A stretch of DNA of 64,000 nucleotides from Paenibacillus abyssi (GCF_014640295.1 NZ_BMGR01000002.1:1-64000), one strand, 5' to 3'. Shown: positions 32,816 to 42,876, numbered from the stretch's first letter. Notes: a model not told the origin generated them from the letters alone. Program-made: numbers and translations.

Positions 32816-33700
32816 TCAACCTTTCACTGAACCAATCATAAGACCCTTTACAAAATACTTTTGCAGGAACGGATAAGCGAACACAATCGGCGCTGTCGTT
32901 ACAACCATTGTGGCAAGCTTAATCGACTGCGAGGTAACCGTCCGGTCAACCCCTCCTCCGGCAGCGGCTACGATTTGACTGGAGCTGGATTGCGCAACGA
33001 CCCGGAATAAGAAGGTTTGGATCGGCTGCAGGTCCATATTGTTGATGTAAATCATGCCGACAAAGTAATCATTCCATTGCCACACCCCGTGGAACAACGA
33101 GATCGTTGCGATAACCGGCATGGAGACCGGAATAATAACCCGGGTAAAAATGGAGAAGTCATTCGCCCCGTCAATCTTTGCCGCTTCCTTCAGCGCCCCC
33201 GGGATTTCCCGGAAGAAGGACATGAAGATGATGAGATCAAAGAAGCTGAACAAGAACGGAATAATGTAGACCATGAAATTATCCAACATTCCCAGATCGC
33301 GAATCAACAGGTAGAAAGGAATTAATCCACCGCTAAAGAACAGCGTGAAGGTACCCATGAGCAGGTAGATGTTGCGTCCAATCAATTCACGCTGTGAGAA
33401 CGCGTATGCGACCATTGCGGTGAAGAACACATGCGCGGCCGTACCGACTAAGGTCTTGGCTACGGTGACGCCCATCGCCGTCATGATGCCCGGGTTTTTA
33501 AACACCTCGACGTAATTATCCATGCTAAATGCTCTTGGCCACCAGTAGATACCGCCCCGCATCGCATCCTGACCATCATTGAAGGAGTTGACAAGGACAT
33601 ACCATATCGGATAAAGCGTAATAAAACAGATGGCCAGCATGCCGAGTATATTGAAGCCGTCAAATAAGGCTTCTCCGGCTGTTTTTCGTTTTGTCAGCAC
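32816..33700 (-). CDS. Carbohydrate ABC transporter permease, YtcP/LplC type
   Basis: 295 residues from the GTG at 33698-33700, which lies 9 nt after AAAGGTGG; a TTG at 33709 directly touches that site and is less likely. Six hydrophobic segments, and the ATPase-coupling EAA loop (EAAKIDGANDFSIFTRVIIP) is clear near residue 195. It ends in the family-typical FLQKYFVKGLMIGSVKG. It pairs with the permease ending 20 nt upstream. The 133-bp gap to the binding-protein gene shows no obvious terminator. Confidence 0.92.
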   Translation of the reverse strand: MLTKRKTAGEALFDGFNILGMLAICFITLYPIWYVLVNSFNDGQDAMRGGIYWWPRAFSMDNYVEVFKNPGIMTAMGVTVAKTLVGTAAHVFFTAMVAYAFSQRELIGRNIYLLMGTFTLFFSGGLIPFYLLIRDLGMLDNFMVYIIPFLFSFFDLIIFMSFFREIPGALKEAAKIDGANDFSIFTRVIIPVSMPVIATISLFHGVWQWNDYFVGMIYINNMDLQPIQTFLFRVVAQSSSSQIVAAAGGGVDRTVTSQSIKLATMVVTTAPIVFAYPFLQKYFVKGLMIGSVKG

Positions 33701-33720
33701 CCGCAGCAACCACCTTTATA

Positions 33721-34689
33721 TCAGAATAGAGAATGACCGTTAATTTTCTTGGTCACCGAGTTCGCAATCAGCAGCAAGATGAGCGCAATGATAGATTTGA
33801 TGAGCCCCACTGCCGTAGCGTAAGAGTATCTGCCGCTAGCCAGACCCGTCTCATAAACATACACATCGATAACGTTACTTGCGCTTTCGTTGAGCTGATT
33901 TTTCAGCACCAGAATTTGATCGAAGTTGGAGTTGAGGACGCCGCTCACGGCCAGAATGAACAGAATTGTAATGGTGCCTTTAATGCTTGGCAGCGTAATA
34001 TACCACATCTTCTGGAATCTTCCCGCACCGTCGATTGTTGAGGCTTCATACATCTCAGGGGAGACACCCGCCATTGCAGCCAGATAAATGATAGCTGACC
34101 AGCCGAGCTCCTTCCAGATATCCGAAGCGATAACGATCGACCAGAAGTATTGCGGCTCCGCCAGGTAACTGATCGGCGCATCAATCCAGCCAAGTGCAAG
34201 CAGCACTTTGTTAATAATGCCAACATCCGCCAGCCATGTAGTCAAAATACCGCCAAGAATGACCCAGGAAAGAAAGTGCGGCAGGTACGAGACGGTTTGG
34301 ACCGCTCTTTTGAAGCGCAAAGATCTGAGCTCATTCAAAAATAACGCAAAAACAATCGGCAGCGGAAAGCCTATTACGAGCTTGATCAAACTCATTCCCA
34401 GCGTGTTTCGAATAACACTGGGCAGCTCGTCATCATCGAGAAAAGCCCTAAAGTGATCTAACCCTACCCAAGGCGCTTCAGCCACGGACCTTATAATACT
34501 GAATTCCTTAAATGCGATAATGACGCCGTACATCGGGATGTAGTTGAAAATAAACATCCACGCGACGCCGAGCAGCGCCATGACCTGCAAATAACGCTGA
34601 CTGTAAAATTGTTTGAGCAGCTTGAGTATCTTGTCCTTGCGGCTCATCGGCCGCATCTCTGAAACGTCATAGCTCAGATTGGCTCTCAT
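33721..34689 (-). CDS. Carbohydrate ABC transporter permease, LplB/YteP type
   Basis: 322 residues. N-terminal block MFIFNYIPMYGVIIAFKEFS is the hallmark of the LplB family, and the coupling loop is MYEASTIDGAGRFQKMWYIT. Six membrane segments. The ATG at 34689 has AGGAGGT about 11 nt upstream. First gene of the permease-permease-binding protein operon, preceded by the cre-like site at 34720-34733. Confidence 0.92.
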   Translation of the reverse strand: MRANLSYDVSEMRPMSRKDKILKLLKQFYSQRYLQVMALLGVAWMFIFNYIPMYGVIIAFKEFSIIRSVAEAPWVGLDHFRAFLDDDELPSVIRNTLGMSLIKLVIGFPLPIVFALFLNELRSLRFKRAVQTVSYLPHFLSWVILGGILTTWLADVGIINKVLLALGWIDAPISYLAEPQYFWSIVIASDIWKELGWSAIIYLAAMAGVSPEMYEASTIDGAGRFQKMWYITLPSIKGTITILFILAVSGVLNSNFDQILVLKNQLNESASNVIDVYVYETGLASGRYSYATAVGLIKSIIALILLLIANSVTKKINGHSLF

Positions 34690-34719
34690 GATTGTCAGAC
34701 CTCCTAAGTTATGACATGG

Positions 34720-34733
34720 TGTAAGCGCTTCTA
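34720..34733 (-). promoter_or_regulatory. cre-like catabolite repression site ahead of the carbohydrate transporter
   Basis: TGTAAGCGCTTCTA differs from the cre consensus TGWAANCGNTNWCA at two positions near its right end. It lies 31 nt ahead of the first permease start, within or just after the promoter, a usual roadblock position for CcpA. The -10-like TACAAT is further upstream on the minus strand (near 34742-34752). Confidence 0.55.
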
Positions 34734-34909
34734 TCTGTCATATAAATTGTAGTCCTTTTGTGCCCCTGTTCGTAAGGTTTCATTTTTTATATCAGGTATC
34801 AGAATTTCAGGTGCTAAACTTGATAACGTGCTCCACAATCGATTACGATAGCAATAATTGAGTGTGGATAAAGCTGTAAGAATCAAAACGTAAAGAGAGT
34901 GGGGAAGGA

Positions 34910-37114
34910 ATGTCTCGTTGGTTAAGCGCTTTGGGGGATGTGTGCTACCGGTTCCGCAAGTCAGTCGTTGCGGTATGGATCGTATTTGTGCTTGGATTGT
35001 CGGTGTTTGCCTTTCAGCTCCCTGCGGTGTTAAAAGGAAGCGGATTTGTGATGGAGGGTACGTTCGCTGAGGTGAACACCATTCTAAAAGAAGAATTTGG
35101 TATTTACGAATCAACCTTAATGCTCGTATTCGAACAGCCCGATGCGGTGAACGACGACGAATTCCGCCGCTATGTTGTAGAAACCGTGCAGCAGATGCGC
35201 ACCCTTGAGCTGGAAGGCTTGGCCGATACGGCTTCTCCTTATGAAGCAGCTGGCGCGCGAGCGGATCCGGCCATGGCGAAGAATGGCGTGGCCTATGCAA
35301 CGTTAAGCTTTGATCTGGAGAGTAAGGATATGCCGCCTGTTATCCGCTCCGTGCGCGATGCTGTTGCCAATCTGAATGATGAAGTGATTCCTGTACAGCT
35401 GACTGGAGCGCCGATTATTGAAGAGGACTTGAACACGGCCAGCCAAGAGGATCTTACCCGTGCCGAGATGATCGGGCTTCCTGTGGCGATGATCGTGCTG
35501 CTGTTCGCATTCGGGGGGTTGATCGCTGCGGGTTTACCGCTTATTGTCGGCCTGATCAGTGTCGTCAGCACTATGGGTGTGCTTTACTTCTTCGGATTGC
35601 AAATGGACTTATCGATCTTCCTGCTTAATGTTGTCGTCATGCTCGGCTTGGCGCTTGGCATTGATTTTGCGCTGCTGTTCGTCAACCGCTTCCGGCAGGA
35701 GCTGAAGCATCGAAGCGTCCATGAAGCCGTTAGAATATCCGTCCTGACAGCCGGCGAATCGATCATTTTCTCCGGACTGTGCGTGTTTATCGGATTGGCT
35801 GGGATGATGTTTATCCAGGTCGACATATTTAAAGTCATTGCACTGGGCGGAATGACGGTGGTCTTCTTCTCGATTCTCTCGGCGATTACGCTGCTGCCCG
35901 CTTTACTCTCCCTGCTGGGCCACCGTGTGAATAAGCTGATGGTGCTGAAGGAACGGCCGGATAAAGAAGGCGCATGGCTCCGATTCTCGCGAATCGTGAT
36001 GAAGCGTCCGATTATTATGGCTGCCGGCGCACTGCTCATTCTGATTGTCAGCATGATACCGATTCGGGACATGAATCTGCGCGTACCGGGTACCGATGCG
36101 CTGCCGATGAGTTATGAGTCAAGGGTCGCTTACGAAACCTATGAAGCCACCTTCTTGAATGAAGATTCCGCAAAAGTGGTCATTATAGCGGAAACGCCAG
36201 AGGATGTGACAACATTGTCCTCTTTAGCGGCATTGCAGACCTTAAATGAAAAGCTCGCTGCCGATCCGCAGGTCAGCACGGTGGAATCGTTATTTTCTCT
36301 GTCGGGTAATCTGAATGCGGAGCAATGGGCTGCCGTATACTCTGACCCTGGGACATCCGCTATGCTCACTCCCATTGTTGAACGGCTTCTGAGCGGAAAT
36401 CAGACATTGCTGCAGGTGGAGTTAAATACCGGGACCTATGATGAGGAGACAAAGGATTGGGTACGGGAGATGGACCGCGATGAGGAAGGCGTTAAACTGA
36501 TGGTGGGCGGTTATCCGAAGTTCAACCAGGAAATTTTCGATGAAATCTATCAAAAAGTCGGCTACAGCCTTGCGCTGATTCTCGGCGCGACTTATCTGAT
36601 TCTATTTATCGCCTTTCGCTCGGTGCTGATTCCGCTGAAAGCGATCCTCATGAACGTGCTCAGCCTGTGCGCGACGTTCGGCATTATCGTATGGATCTTT
36701 CAGGATGGATTATTCGGGCTGGATCCGACAAGCATTGCCTTGTTTATCCCGATCTTCATCTTCAGCATCGTGTTCGGCTTGAGTACCGATTATGAGGTAT
36801 TCCTGATCTCCAGAATTCAAGAGATCTACCGCAAGACGGGGAATAATGATCAAGCGACGCTCGAGGGTCTGGCACTGACAAGCAAGATTATCACGTCGGC
36901 TGCGGCGATTATGATTGTGATTACGGGCGCCTTTGCCTTCACCGGTGTCATGCCGGTTAAACAGCTCGGTGTGGGGATCGCGCTGGCGATATTTATCGAT
37001 GCCACGATTGTCCGGATGGTCCTCGTCCCATCCATGATGAAGCTGCTGGGCCAATGGAACTGGTGGGCACCGCGATGGTTCAGGCATAAGGATAAGCCCG
37101 GGGCACACGAATAA
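34910..37114 (+). CDS. MMPL-family (RND superfamily) transporter
   Basis: 734-residue membrane protein with the two-fold RND layout: one N-terminal helix, an extracellular loop (about 40-165), five or six helices, a second loop (about 370-530) and six more helices. The helix-4 acidic residue in GLALGIDFALLFVNRFRQEL and the equivalent GLSTDYEVFLISRIQE in the second half are the proton-relay blocks of the family. Members export lipids, glycolipids or drugs; the substrate is unknown. GGGGAAGG abuts the ATG. Divergent from the sugar transporter; the tandem repeat begins 33 bp after its stop. Confidence 0.9.
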   Translation: MSRWLSALGDVCYRFRKSVVAVWIVFVLGLSVFAFQLPAVLKGSGFVMEGTFAEVNTILKEEFGIYESTLMLVFEQPDAVNDDEFRRYVVETVQQMRTLELEGLADTASPYEAAGARADPAMAKNGVAYATLSFDLESKDMPPVIRSVRDAVANLNDEVIPVQLTGAPIIEEDLNTASQEDLTRAEMIGLPVAMIVLLFAFGGLIAAGLPLIVGLISVVSTMGVLYFFGLQMDLSIFLLNVVVMLGLALGIDFALLFVNRFRQELKHRSVHEAVRISVLTAGESIIFSGLCVFIGLAGMMFIQVDIFKVIALGGMTVVFFSILSAITLLPALLSLLGHRVNKLMVLKERPDKEGAWLRFSRIVMKRPIIMAAGALLILIVSMIPIRDMNLRVPGTDALPMSYESRVAYETYEATFLNEDSAKVVIIAETPEDVTTLSSLAALQTLNEKLAADPQVSTVESLFSLSGNLNAEQWAAVYSDPGTSAMLTPIVERLLSGNQTLLQVELNTGTYDEETKDWVREMDRDEEGVKLMVGGYPKFNQEIFDEIYQKVGYSLALILGATYLILFIAFRSVLIPLKAILMNVLSLCATFGIIVWIFQDGLFGLDPTSIALFIPIFIFSIVFGLSTDYEVFLISRIQEIYRKTGNNDQATLEGLALTSKIITSAAAIMIVITGAFAFTGVMPVKQLGVGIALAIFIDATIVRMVLVPSMMKLLGQWNWWAPRWFRHKDKPGAHE

Positions 37115-37147
37115 ATATATCAGCATTTATTGGTTATGCTGATGCTG

Positions 37148-37376
37148 ACGCGCTGCTGTGTGATTACGTGGTGTGTGAGTTACGTGCTACGCGCTGCTGT
37201 GTGATTACGTGGTATGAGTTATGTGCTACGCGCTGCTGTGTGATCACGTGGTGTGAGTTACGTGCTACGCGCTGCTGTGTGATTACGTGGTGTGAGTTAC
37301 GTGCTACGCGCTGCTGTGTGATTACGTGGTGTGAGTTACGTGCTACGCGCTGCTGTGTGATCACGTGTTATTGTGC
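37148..37376. repeat. 39-bp tandem repeat (minisatellite), six units
   Basis: Six near-identical copies begin at 37148, 37189, 37228, 37267, 37306 and 37345 with ACGCGCTGCTGTGTGAT; spacing is 41 nt once and then 39 nt four times, and the last unit decays. Within a unit CACGTG/TACGTG palindromic hexamers recur. Because 39 is a multiple of 3, both strands stay open with 13-residue periodicity, but neither frame has a ribosome site, so I do not call a gene. No spacers, so not CRISPR. Confidence 0.9.
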
Positions 37377-37521
37377 GATTACGTGCTACTGCATAATTTA
37401 AATGGAAATTCTCCTGCTAACTATCCAACTTGACCATGTCAAGTGTACTTAACTGGAATTCATCCAGCTAATATTTAACTTATTTAATTAAATGTCAGAA
37501 TTCGATTGAATTAGGAGGAGG

Positions 37522-37655
37522 TATTCCTGCAAAGCCTAGGAATAAAGGCATCATCAGAATATTTGATGGAGGTTTTCCCGTTAATCTGTTCTGCTAGCCG
37601 AAAACCATCTCCGGTCCGGCGTTGATCGCCTCTCCGGCATAGCTATAAGACAAGT
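37522..37655 (+). other. Hairpin-rich non-coding stretch, candidate structured RNA
   Basis: Four consecutive hairpins: TATTCCT/AGGAATA (37522-37544), CATCA/TGATG (37552-37568), GGTTTTC/GAAAACC (37571-37606) and the nested CCGG..GGCG/CGCC..CCGG (37611-37637), then the terminator at 37656. No open frame with a start and ribosome site, despite AGGAGGAGG at 37513-37521. I do not recognise a known riboswitch or small RNA. The strand is uncertain because hairpins read both ways; plus is preferred because of the terminator. The rest of the 690-bp gap 37115-37804 is AT-rich and shows nothing else. Confidence 0.4.
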
Positions 37656-37680
37656 AAAAGCCCCGAGAACGGGGCTTTTT
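37656..37680. terminator. Terminator between the hairpin-rich stretch and argH
   Basis: AAAAGCCCCG (37656-37665) pairs perfectly with CGGGGCTTTT (37670-37679) around a 4-nt loop, with T-runs on both strands but a longer one on the plus strand. It may end the arginine operon on the minus strand and the candidate RNA on the plus strand. Confidence 0.8.
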
Positions 37681-37804
37681 CTGGTTTTATCGTCTAGCTT
37701 CCATGACGTCTCTCTTCATTTGGTTTTCGAGGCACACGCTGCATGCTTCGGACTCTGTCTGTTTGCTTCAGGGTACGCTCTATTCACTTGAGAACAAATT
37801 GAAA

Positions 37805-39220
37805 TTACTTGCAACGTTCCGAATATTCGCTTACCCAAGCCGAAACTTCATTAAGTGACTGCTCCGCACGAGCAATCGCGTCGCTGACTTGAGTTGTCGC
37901 GGTGCCGCCGTATACATTGCGGGCATTAACAACCTGCTCCGGCTGCAACACTTCGTAAATGTTCTCGTCAAAGAGAGGAGAAAATTCTTTGAATTCATCG
38001 ATCGTCAGATCAAGCAAGTACTTGTCCTGCTGAATGCAATATAATACGGTTTTACCGATGACCTCATGCGCTTGACGGAACGGCAGGCCTTTGCCCACCA
38101 GGAAGTCGGCAATATCCGTCGCATTGGAGAAGTCTTGGTTAACCGCTTGGCGCATCCGTTCCTTGTTCACTTTCATCGTGGCAATCATCGGAGCGAACAG
38201 CTGCAGCGCACCCTGCATTGTGCGTACGGTATCAAACATGCCTTCTTTGTCTTCCTGCATATCCTTATTGTAGGCAAGCGGCAGTGATTTGAGTACAGTC
38301 AGCAGGCCGACAAGGTTGCCGTAGACACGTCCGGTTTTCCCGCGAACAAGCTCAGGCACATCCGGATTTTTCTTCTGCGGCATGATGCTGCTCCCGGTAC
38401 AAAAGGCGTCATCGAGCTCAACAAACCGAAACTCCGTGCTGGACCATAGAATCAGCTCTTCACTAAGACGCGACAGATGCATCATGATAATGGAGGCATG
38501 CGACAGGAACTCAAGAATAAAGTCACGGTCGCTTACCGCATCAAGGCTGTTCTCATACACGCGGTCAAAATTCAATTGCTTCGCGACAAAATGGCGGTCG
38601 ATCGGAAAGGTTGTACCCGCTAGCGCACCAGCACCAAGCGGAAGCGTGTTGACGCGTTTATAGCTGTCCTGCAGGCGCTCGATATCCCGGCCGAACATCG
38701 ATACGTATGCCATAAGATGATGCGCGAACAGAATCGGCTGTGCCCGCTGCAAGTGGGTGTATCCCGGCACAATTGTATCCAGGTTCGCCTTGGCCTGTCC
38801 AACAAGCGATTCCTGCAGCTTGCGCAGCAGTTCTATGAATTCAACCACGCGCTTGCGCAAATACAAGTGCATATCCGTCGCAACCTGATCATTACGGCTG
38901 CGTCCGGTATGGAGCTTACCGCCTACCGGACCGATATCATCGATCAGCGTTTTCTCGATGTTCATATGAATATCTTCATCGGTGACGGAGAATTCAATAT
39001 CGCCGCGCTTGATACGCTGAAGCACGCGCAGCAATCCTTCCTTGATCGTATCCACATCATCGGCAGGCAGAATTCCCTGCTTGCCCAGCATCGCCACATG
39101 GGCAAGGCTGCCTTGAATATCCTCTTCGGCCAATTCCTTGTCAAACGTTATGGATGCCGTGTACTCCTCAACCAGTTGGTCTGTTTTTTTCGTAAAACGA
39201 CCGCCCCATAATTTGCTCAC
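37805..39220 (-). CDS. argH: Argininosuccinate lyase
   Basis: 471 residues, last step of arginine synthesis (argininosuccinate to arginine and fumarate). N-terminus SKLWGGRF, the HTGRSRND block and the catalytic-serine loop [12 protein letters not shown] are intact. The start is a GTG at 39218-39220, 10 nt after AAAAGGAG; the ATG at 39241 lies before that site and would translate it. It ends argC-J-B-D-F-G-H. Confidence 0.96.
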   Translation of the reverse strand: MSKLWGGRFTKKTDQLVEEYTASITFDKELAEEDIQGSLAHVAMLGKQGILPADDVDTIKEGLLRVLQRIKRGDIEFSVTDEDIHMNIEKTLIDDIGPVGGKLHTGRSRNDQVATDMHLYLRKRVVEFIELLRKLQESLVGQAKANLDTIVPGYTHLQRAQPILFAHHLMAYVSMFGRDIERLQDSYKRVNTLPLGAGALAGTTFPIDRHFVAKQLNFDRVYENSLDAVSDRDFILEFLSHASIIMMHLSRLSEELILWSSTEFRFVELDDAFCTGSSIMPQKKNPDVPELVRGKTGRVYGNLVGLLTVLKSLPLAYNKDMQEDKEGMFDTVRTMQGALQLFAPMIATMKVNKERMRQAVNQDFSNATDIADFLVGKGLPFRQAHEVIGKTVLYCIQQDKYLLDLTIDEFKEFSPLFDENIYEVLQPEQVVNARNVYGGTATTQVSDAIARAEQSLNEVSAWVSEYSERCK

Positions 39221-39269
39221 TGTCGATACACTCCTTTTCATTCCTTACGTTACTCAGCTATACGCATGG

Positions 39270-39314
39270 AAATCCAAGCTGTAATAAGAGGGGTCTTATC
39301 AGCAGCTTGGATTT
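39270..39314 (-). other. Stem-loop between argG and argH
   Basis: AAATCCAAGCTG (39270-39281) pairs with CAGCTTGGATTT (39303-39314), continued inside by ATAAGA/TCTTAT around GGGG. No T-run follows on the minus strand, so it is not a plain terminator; it may shield or process the mRNA. Confidence 0.55.
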
Positions 39315-39331
39315 TCGCCTGATTCGTTATG

Positions 39332-40570
39332 TTATTGCTTCTTGCTCTGCTCTACACCCGAAGAGACCTTGAGACGAAGGGCATTCAGACGAATAAAGCC
39401 TGTTGCATCGCCTTGATCATAAGCTTTGGATGGATCGGCTTCCATGGTCGCGATGTCCGGATTATACAAGCTGACCGGGCTTTTGACGCCTGCGCCGATG
39501 ATGTTGCCTTTATACAGCTTCACCCGCACCACACCGGTAACATTCTTCTGGCTTTCGGTTACGAGCGCTTGCAGCGCCAGACGCTCAGGCGCAAACCAGA
39601 AGCCGTTGTATACAAGCGTGCTGTATCGGGTGATCAAAGAATCACGCAGATTCATCACTTCACGGTCCATCGTGAGTGATTCCATCTTGCGGTGAGCGGT
39701 GAACAGGATTGATCCGCCCGGCGTTTCATACACACCGCGGCTCTTCATGCCGACAAAACGGTTCTCTACCATATCGACGCGTCCGATGCCGTGCTTGCCG
39801 CCCAGCTCGTTTAGTTTATCCATAACGCCCAGCGGGCTCAGCTGTTCGCCGTTAATCGCGACGCAATTCCCGCTTTCAAAAGTAAGCTCCACATATTCCG
39901 CTTGATCCGGTGCATCCTCAGGGGATACGCTCAGCACGTACATATCGCGGTTCGATTCCGCGCTTGGATCAAACCATGGATCCTCCAGCATGCCGCTCTC
40001 AAAGCTAATATGCAGCAGGTTGCGGTCCATGGAATAAGGCTTCGCTGCTGAAGCTTGTACAGGAATGCCATGCTTTTCCGCATAGGCGATCATCTCTGCA
40101 CGGCCTGGGAATTGCTCACGGAACGCTTCCAAACGCCAAGGCGCAATAACGCCAAGGTCCGGAGCAAGCGCTGCAGCAGTAAGCTCGAAGCGCACTTGGT
40201 CGTTTCCTTTGCCTGTCGCGCCGTGCGCAATTGCAGTAGCGCCTTCAGCACGGGCGATGTCCACCATCCGCTTCGCGATCAGCGGGCGGGCAATCGAGGT
40301 GCCAAGCAAATATTGACCTTCATAGAGCGCGCCGGATTGGAACATCGGATAAATAAAATCTTTTGCAAACTCGTCACGCAAATCATCAATGTATACCTTG
40401 GACGCACCGGTAGCCAGCGCTTTTTCCTCCAAACCATCGAGTTCTTCCTTTTGCCCGATATCGGCAGTAAATGCGATAATCTCCGCATCATACGTTTCTT
40501 TCAGCCATTTAAGAATGACGGAAGTATCCAGTCCGCCCGAGTAGGCCAATACGATTTTTTCTTTTGCCAT
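39332..40570 (-). CDS. argG: Argininosuccinate synthase
   Basis: 412 residues; joins citrulline and aspartate using ATP. The N-type ATP pyrophosphatase P-loop SGGLDTS is at residues 11-17, with the family blocks [26 protein letters not shown] and [18 protein letters not shown] lies about 12 nt before the ATG. It starts 17 nt after the argF stop and is followed by argH across a hairpin-containing gap. Confidence 0.97.
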   Translation of the reverse strand: MAKEKIVLAYSGGLDTSVILKWLKETYDAEIIAFTADIGQKEELDGLEEKALATGASKVYIDDLRDEFAKDFIYPMFQSGALYEGQYLLGTSIARPLIAKRMVDIARAEGATAIAHGATGKGNDQVRFELTAAALAPDLGVIAPWRLEAFREQFPGRAEMIAYAEKHGIPVQASAAKPYSMDRNLLHISFESGMLEDPWFDPSAESNRDMYVLSVSPEDAPDQAEYVELTFESGNCVAINGEQLSPLGVMDKLNELGGKHGIGRVDMVENRFVGMKSRGVYETPGGSILFTAHRKMESLTMDREVMNLRDSLITRYSTLVYNGFWFAPERLALQALVTESQKNVTGVVRVKLYKGNIIGAGVKSPVSLYNPDIATMEADPSKAYDQGDATGFIRLNALRLKVSSGVEQSKKQ

Positions 40571-40587
40571 GATTTTGAATCGCTCCT

Positions 40588-41547
40588 TTACATAATAGCA
40601 GCCATGATGGCTTTTTGCGCATGCAGGCGGTTTTCCGCTTGATCAAAGATGATCGAGTTGTTTCCGTCGATGACACTCTCACTCACTTCTTCCCCGCGGT
40701 GAGCAGGCAGGCAGTGCATGAATAAGTAGTCTTTCTTCGCATATTTTATAAGTTCATCATTCACCTGGTAATTTGCGAAAGCAAGCTCACGCTCTTTCTG
40801 CTCCTCCTCGAAGCCCATGCTTGCCCATACATCAGTGTAGACGATATCGGCACCCTCAATCGCTTCCTTAGGATCACGGCAGACATGGATTTTGGAGCCG
40901 GTTTCGGCGGCCGTCTCGTTCGTGCTTTGGATGATTTGTTCATCCGGTTCGTACCCTTCCGGCGTTGCAACGGACATATGCATCCCCAGCTTGGCCGCTC
41001 CCATCAGCAGGGAATGAACCATGTTATTGCCGTCGCCGATGTAGGCGATTTTCAGCCCTTCCAAACGGCCCTTGTGCTCCAAAACCGTCTGGTAGTCAGC
41101 CAGCGCCTGACATGGGTGGGAACGGTCGGTCAATCCATTGATGACCGGAATGGTCGCCGCACGCGCCAAATCGATAACTGTGCGATGCGCAAACGTACGG
41201 ATCATGATGCCGTCTAGATAACGTGACATCGTCTGGCCTGTATCCCAAATGGTCTCCCCGCGTCCGATCTGCAGGTCATTGCGGCTGAGGAACAATGCGT
41301 GTCCCCCCAGCTGATACATCCCGACTTCAAAAGAAACGCGTGTACGTGTGGAGGATTTCTCAAAAATCATCCCCAGCGTCTTGCCTTTTAGCGGGTGATA
41401 GGTCTCCCCGGCTTTTTGCTTTTTCTTTAAATCAATGGCTAAATCAATCAGGTACCGCACTTCCTCCGGGCTGTAATCAGCAAGCGCCAGAAAATCCCGG
41501 CCTTTCAAGCTTTGAGCCAATTCTTCTTTAATTGTATCTTGTGCCAA
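40588..41547 (-). CDS. argF: Ornithine carbamoyltransferase
   Basis: 319 residues from a TTG at 41545-41547, 10 nt after AAAGGAG. This gives the usual length (about 315); the ATG at 41613 would add 22 foreign residues and has no site. Carbamoyl-phosphate loop SSTRTR is at 65-70, with HPCQALAD and the ornithine-side HCLPAHRG blocks present. It makes citrulline from ornithine. carAB, which supplies carbamoyl phosphate and often sits before argF in Bacillus, is absent from this cluster. Confidence 0.96.
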   Translation of the reverse strand: MAQDTIKEELAQSLKGRDFLALADYSPEEVRYLIDLAIDLKKKQKAGETYHPLKGKTLGMIFEKSSTRTRVSFEVGMYQLGGHALFLSRNDLQIGRGETIWDTGQTMSRYLDGIMIRTFAHRTVIDLARAATIPVINGLTDRSHPCQALADYQTVLEHKGRLEGLKIAYIGDGNNMVHSLLMGAAKLGMHMSVATPEGYEPDEQIIQSTNETAAETGSKIHVCRDPKEAIEGADIVYTDVWASMGFEEEQKERELAFANYQVNDELIKYAKKDYLFMHCLPAHRGEEVSESVIDGNNSIIFDQAENRLHAQKAIMAAIM

Positions 41548-41626
41548 TGAATTCACTCCTTTTGATCTAGTGTCTATATGCGGCTTCTTTGTCTTGGCAT
41601 AGGTGTCGGACATACATGGACATGCA

Positions 41627-41654
41627 GAGTAGCTGGACCTGAGTCCCGCTACTC
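41627..41654 (-). other. Stem-loop between argD and argF
   Basis: GAGTAGC (41627-41633) pairs with GCTACTC (41648-41654), with a further GGAC/GTCC inside and a 4-nt loop. It begins 6 nt after the argD stop. No T-run follows, so attenuation or RNA processing is as likely as termination. Confidence 0.55.
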
Positions 41655-41660
41655 CCTTTG

Positions 41661-42857
41661 TTATTGCGCCGCAGCCGTCTGTTCTGCCAGCAGAGCGGAC
41701 AAAATGCCCACTGCCTGATCGATTTCCTCATTGGTCACGAGCAAGTTCGGGAGCAGCCTGATGACATTCGGTCCTGCCGTCACAACGAGCAGCCCGCGCT
41801 CACGCGCCTCCGTAATCAAATCGCCGACCGGCTGTACGCATTCGATGCCGATCAACAGCCCTTTGCCGCGCACTTCTTTGACAAACGGATTGCCTGCCAG
41901 CGACGTCCTCAGCTGTCCGACCAAATACTCGCCCGCTTGCGCGGCTTGGTCGGCTACGCGATCGCCAACAATCGTCTCAACGGTCGCTTTGACCACCGCT
42001 GTTGCAATCGGCGTGCCTCCGAATGTAGAACCGTGGCTGCCCGCAGAAAATGCTTCGCGCAGCTTGCCCTTGGCCAGCATGGCTCCCACAGGAAAACCGC
42101 TGCCAAGTCCCTTCGCTAACGTAAAGATGTCCGGCTCGATGCCATAATGTTCAAATCCGAACAGCTTGCCTGTACGGCCCATGCCGGTTTGAATCTCATC
42201 AACGATCAGCAGGATGCCGTGTTTCTCGCATAACTTTGCTGCAAACTGCATGAAAGCCGGCTCCACAGGATGGACGCCGCCCTCTGCCTGAACCGTCTCA
42301 ATCATGATAGCTGCAGTTTGATCCGTAATTGCAGCTTCCAATGCCGCTTCATCATTCAGCGGCGCATAACGGAAGCCTTCCGGCAGCGGGCTGAAGCCTT
42401 CTTTGACCTTGTCTTGTCCGGTTGCCGTCAGTGTCGCCAGGGTCCGGCCATGGAACGAATTCGTAAATGTAATGATCTCGTAGCGCCCGTTGCCGAGCAC
42501 CTTTTGATGATAACGGCGGGCGAGCTTAATCGCCGCCTCGTTCGCCTCTGCACCCGAGTTGCAGAAGAATACCGCATCGGCGCAGCTGTTGTCCGTCAAC
42601 AGGCGGGCCGCTTCCTCTTGATTCGGGATGTGAAACAGATTCGACACATGCCAAAGCTCATCAAGCTGTTTTACCAGCGCTTCCTTGATCTTCTGCGGCG
42701 CATGGCCGAGGTTCGTCACCGCAAGCCCGCACATGAAATCGAGATATTTCGTGCCTTTATCGTCCCACAGCCAGCTGCCCTGCCCTTTGACCAGCGCCAC
42801 CGGATACCTTGCATAGGTTGGGAATAACGAGCTTTCGCTCCCTTTCACATCACTCAT
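41661..42857 (-). CDS. argD: Acetylornithine aminotransferase
   Basis: 398-residue class III PLP aminotransferase converting N-acetylglutamate semialdehyde to N-acetylornithine. The GAEANEAAIKLAR cofactor block, the VDEIQTGMGRTG loop and the PLP lysine in TLAKGLGSGFP are present. AAGGGTGG precedes the ATG at 42857. It follows argB by 19 nt. Confidence 0.95.
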   Translation of the reverse strand: MSDVKGSESSLFPTYARYPVALVKGQGSWLWDDKGTKYLDFMCGLAVTNLGHAPQKIKEALVKQLDELWHVSNLFHIPNQEEAARLLTDNSCADAVFFCNSGAEANEAAIKLARRYHQKVLGNGRYEIITFTNSFHGRTLATLTATGQDKVKEGFSPLPEGFRYAPLNDEAALEAAITDQTAAIMIETVQAEGGVHPVEPAFMQFAAKLCEKHGILLIVDEIQTGMGRTGKLFGFEHYGIEPDIFTLAKGLGSGFPVGAMLAKGKLREAFSAGSHGSTFGGTPIATAVVKATVETIVGDRVADQAAQAGEYLVGQLRTSLAGNPFVKEVRGKGLLIGIECVQPVGDLITEARERGLLVVTAGPNVIRLLPNLLVTNEEIDQAVGILSALLAEQTAAAQ

Positions 42858-42876
42858 TGTCCGCCGCCACCCTTCG

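Noticed and set aside
34731-35300. 189-residue minus-strand frame antisense to the MMPL gene
   Set aside because: It is a shadow of the MMPL coding region and of the divergent promoter region; composition is atypical.
37148-37376. CRISPR array
   Set aside because: The repeats are head-to-tail with no unique spacers, and no cas gene is in the window.
37164-37401. Repeat proteins on both strands of the 39-bp array
   Set aside because: They result from a unit length divisible by three; neither has a ribosome binding site, and the residue content (Cys/Trp/Thr or Gln/Arg/His) is unlike a natural repeat protein.
37522-37560. Cyclic di-GMP-I riboswitch, because of GCAAAGCC
   Set aside because: The rest of the consensus (GNAA tetraloop and receptor, GGGCAAACC) is missing.
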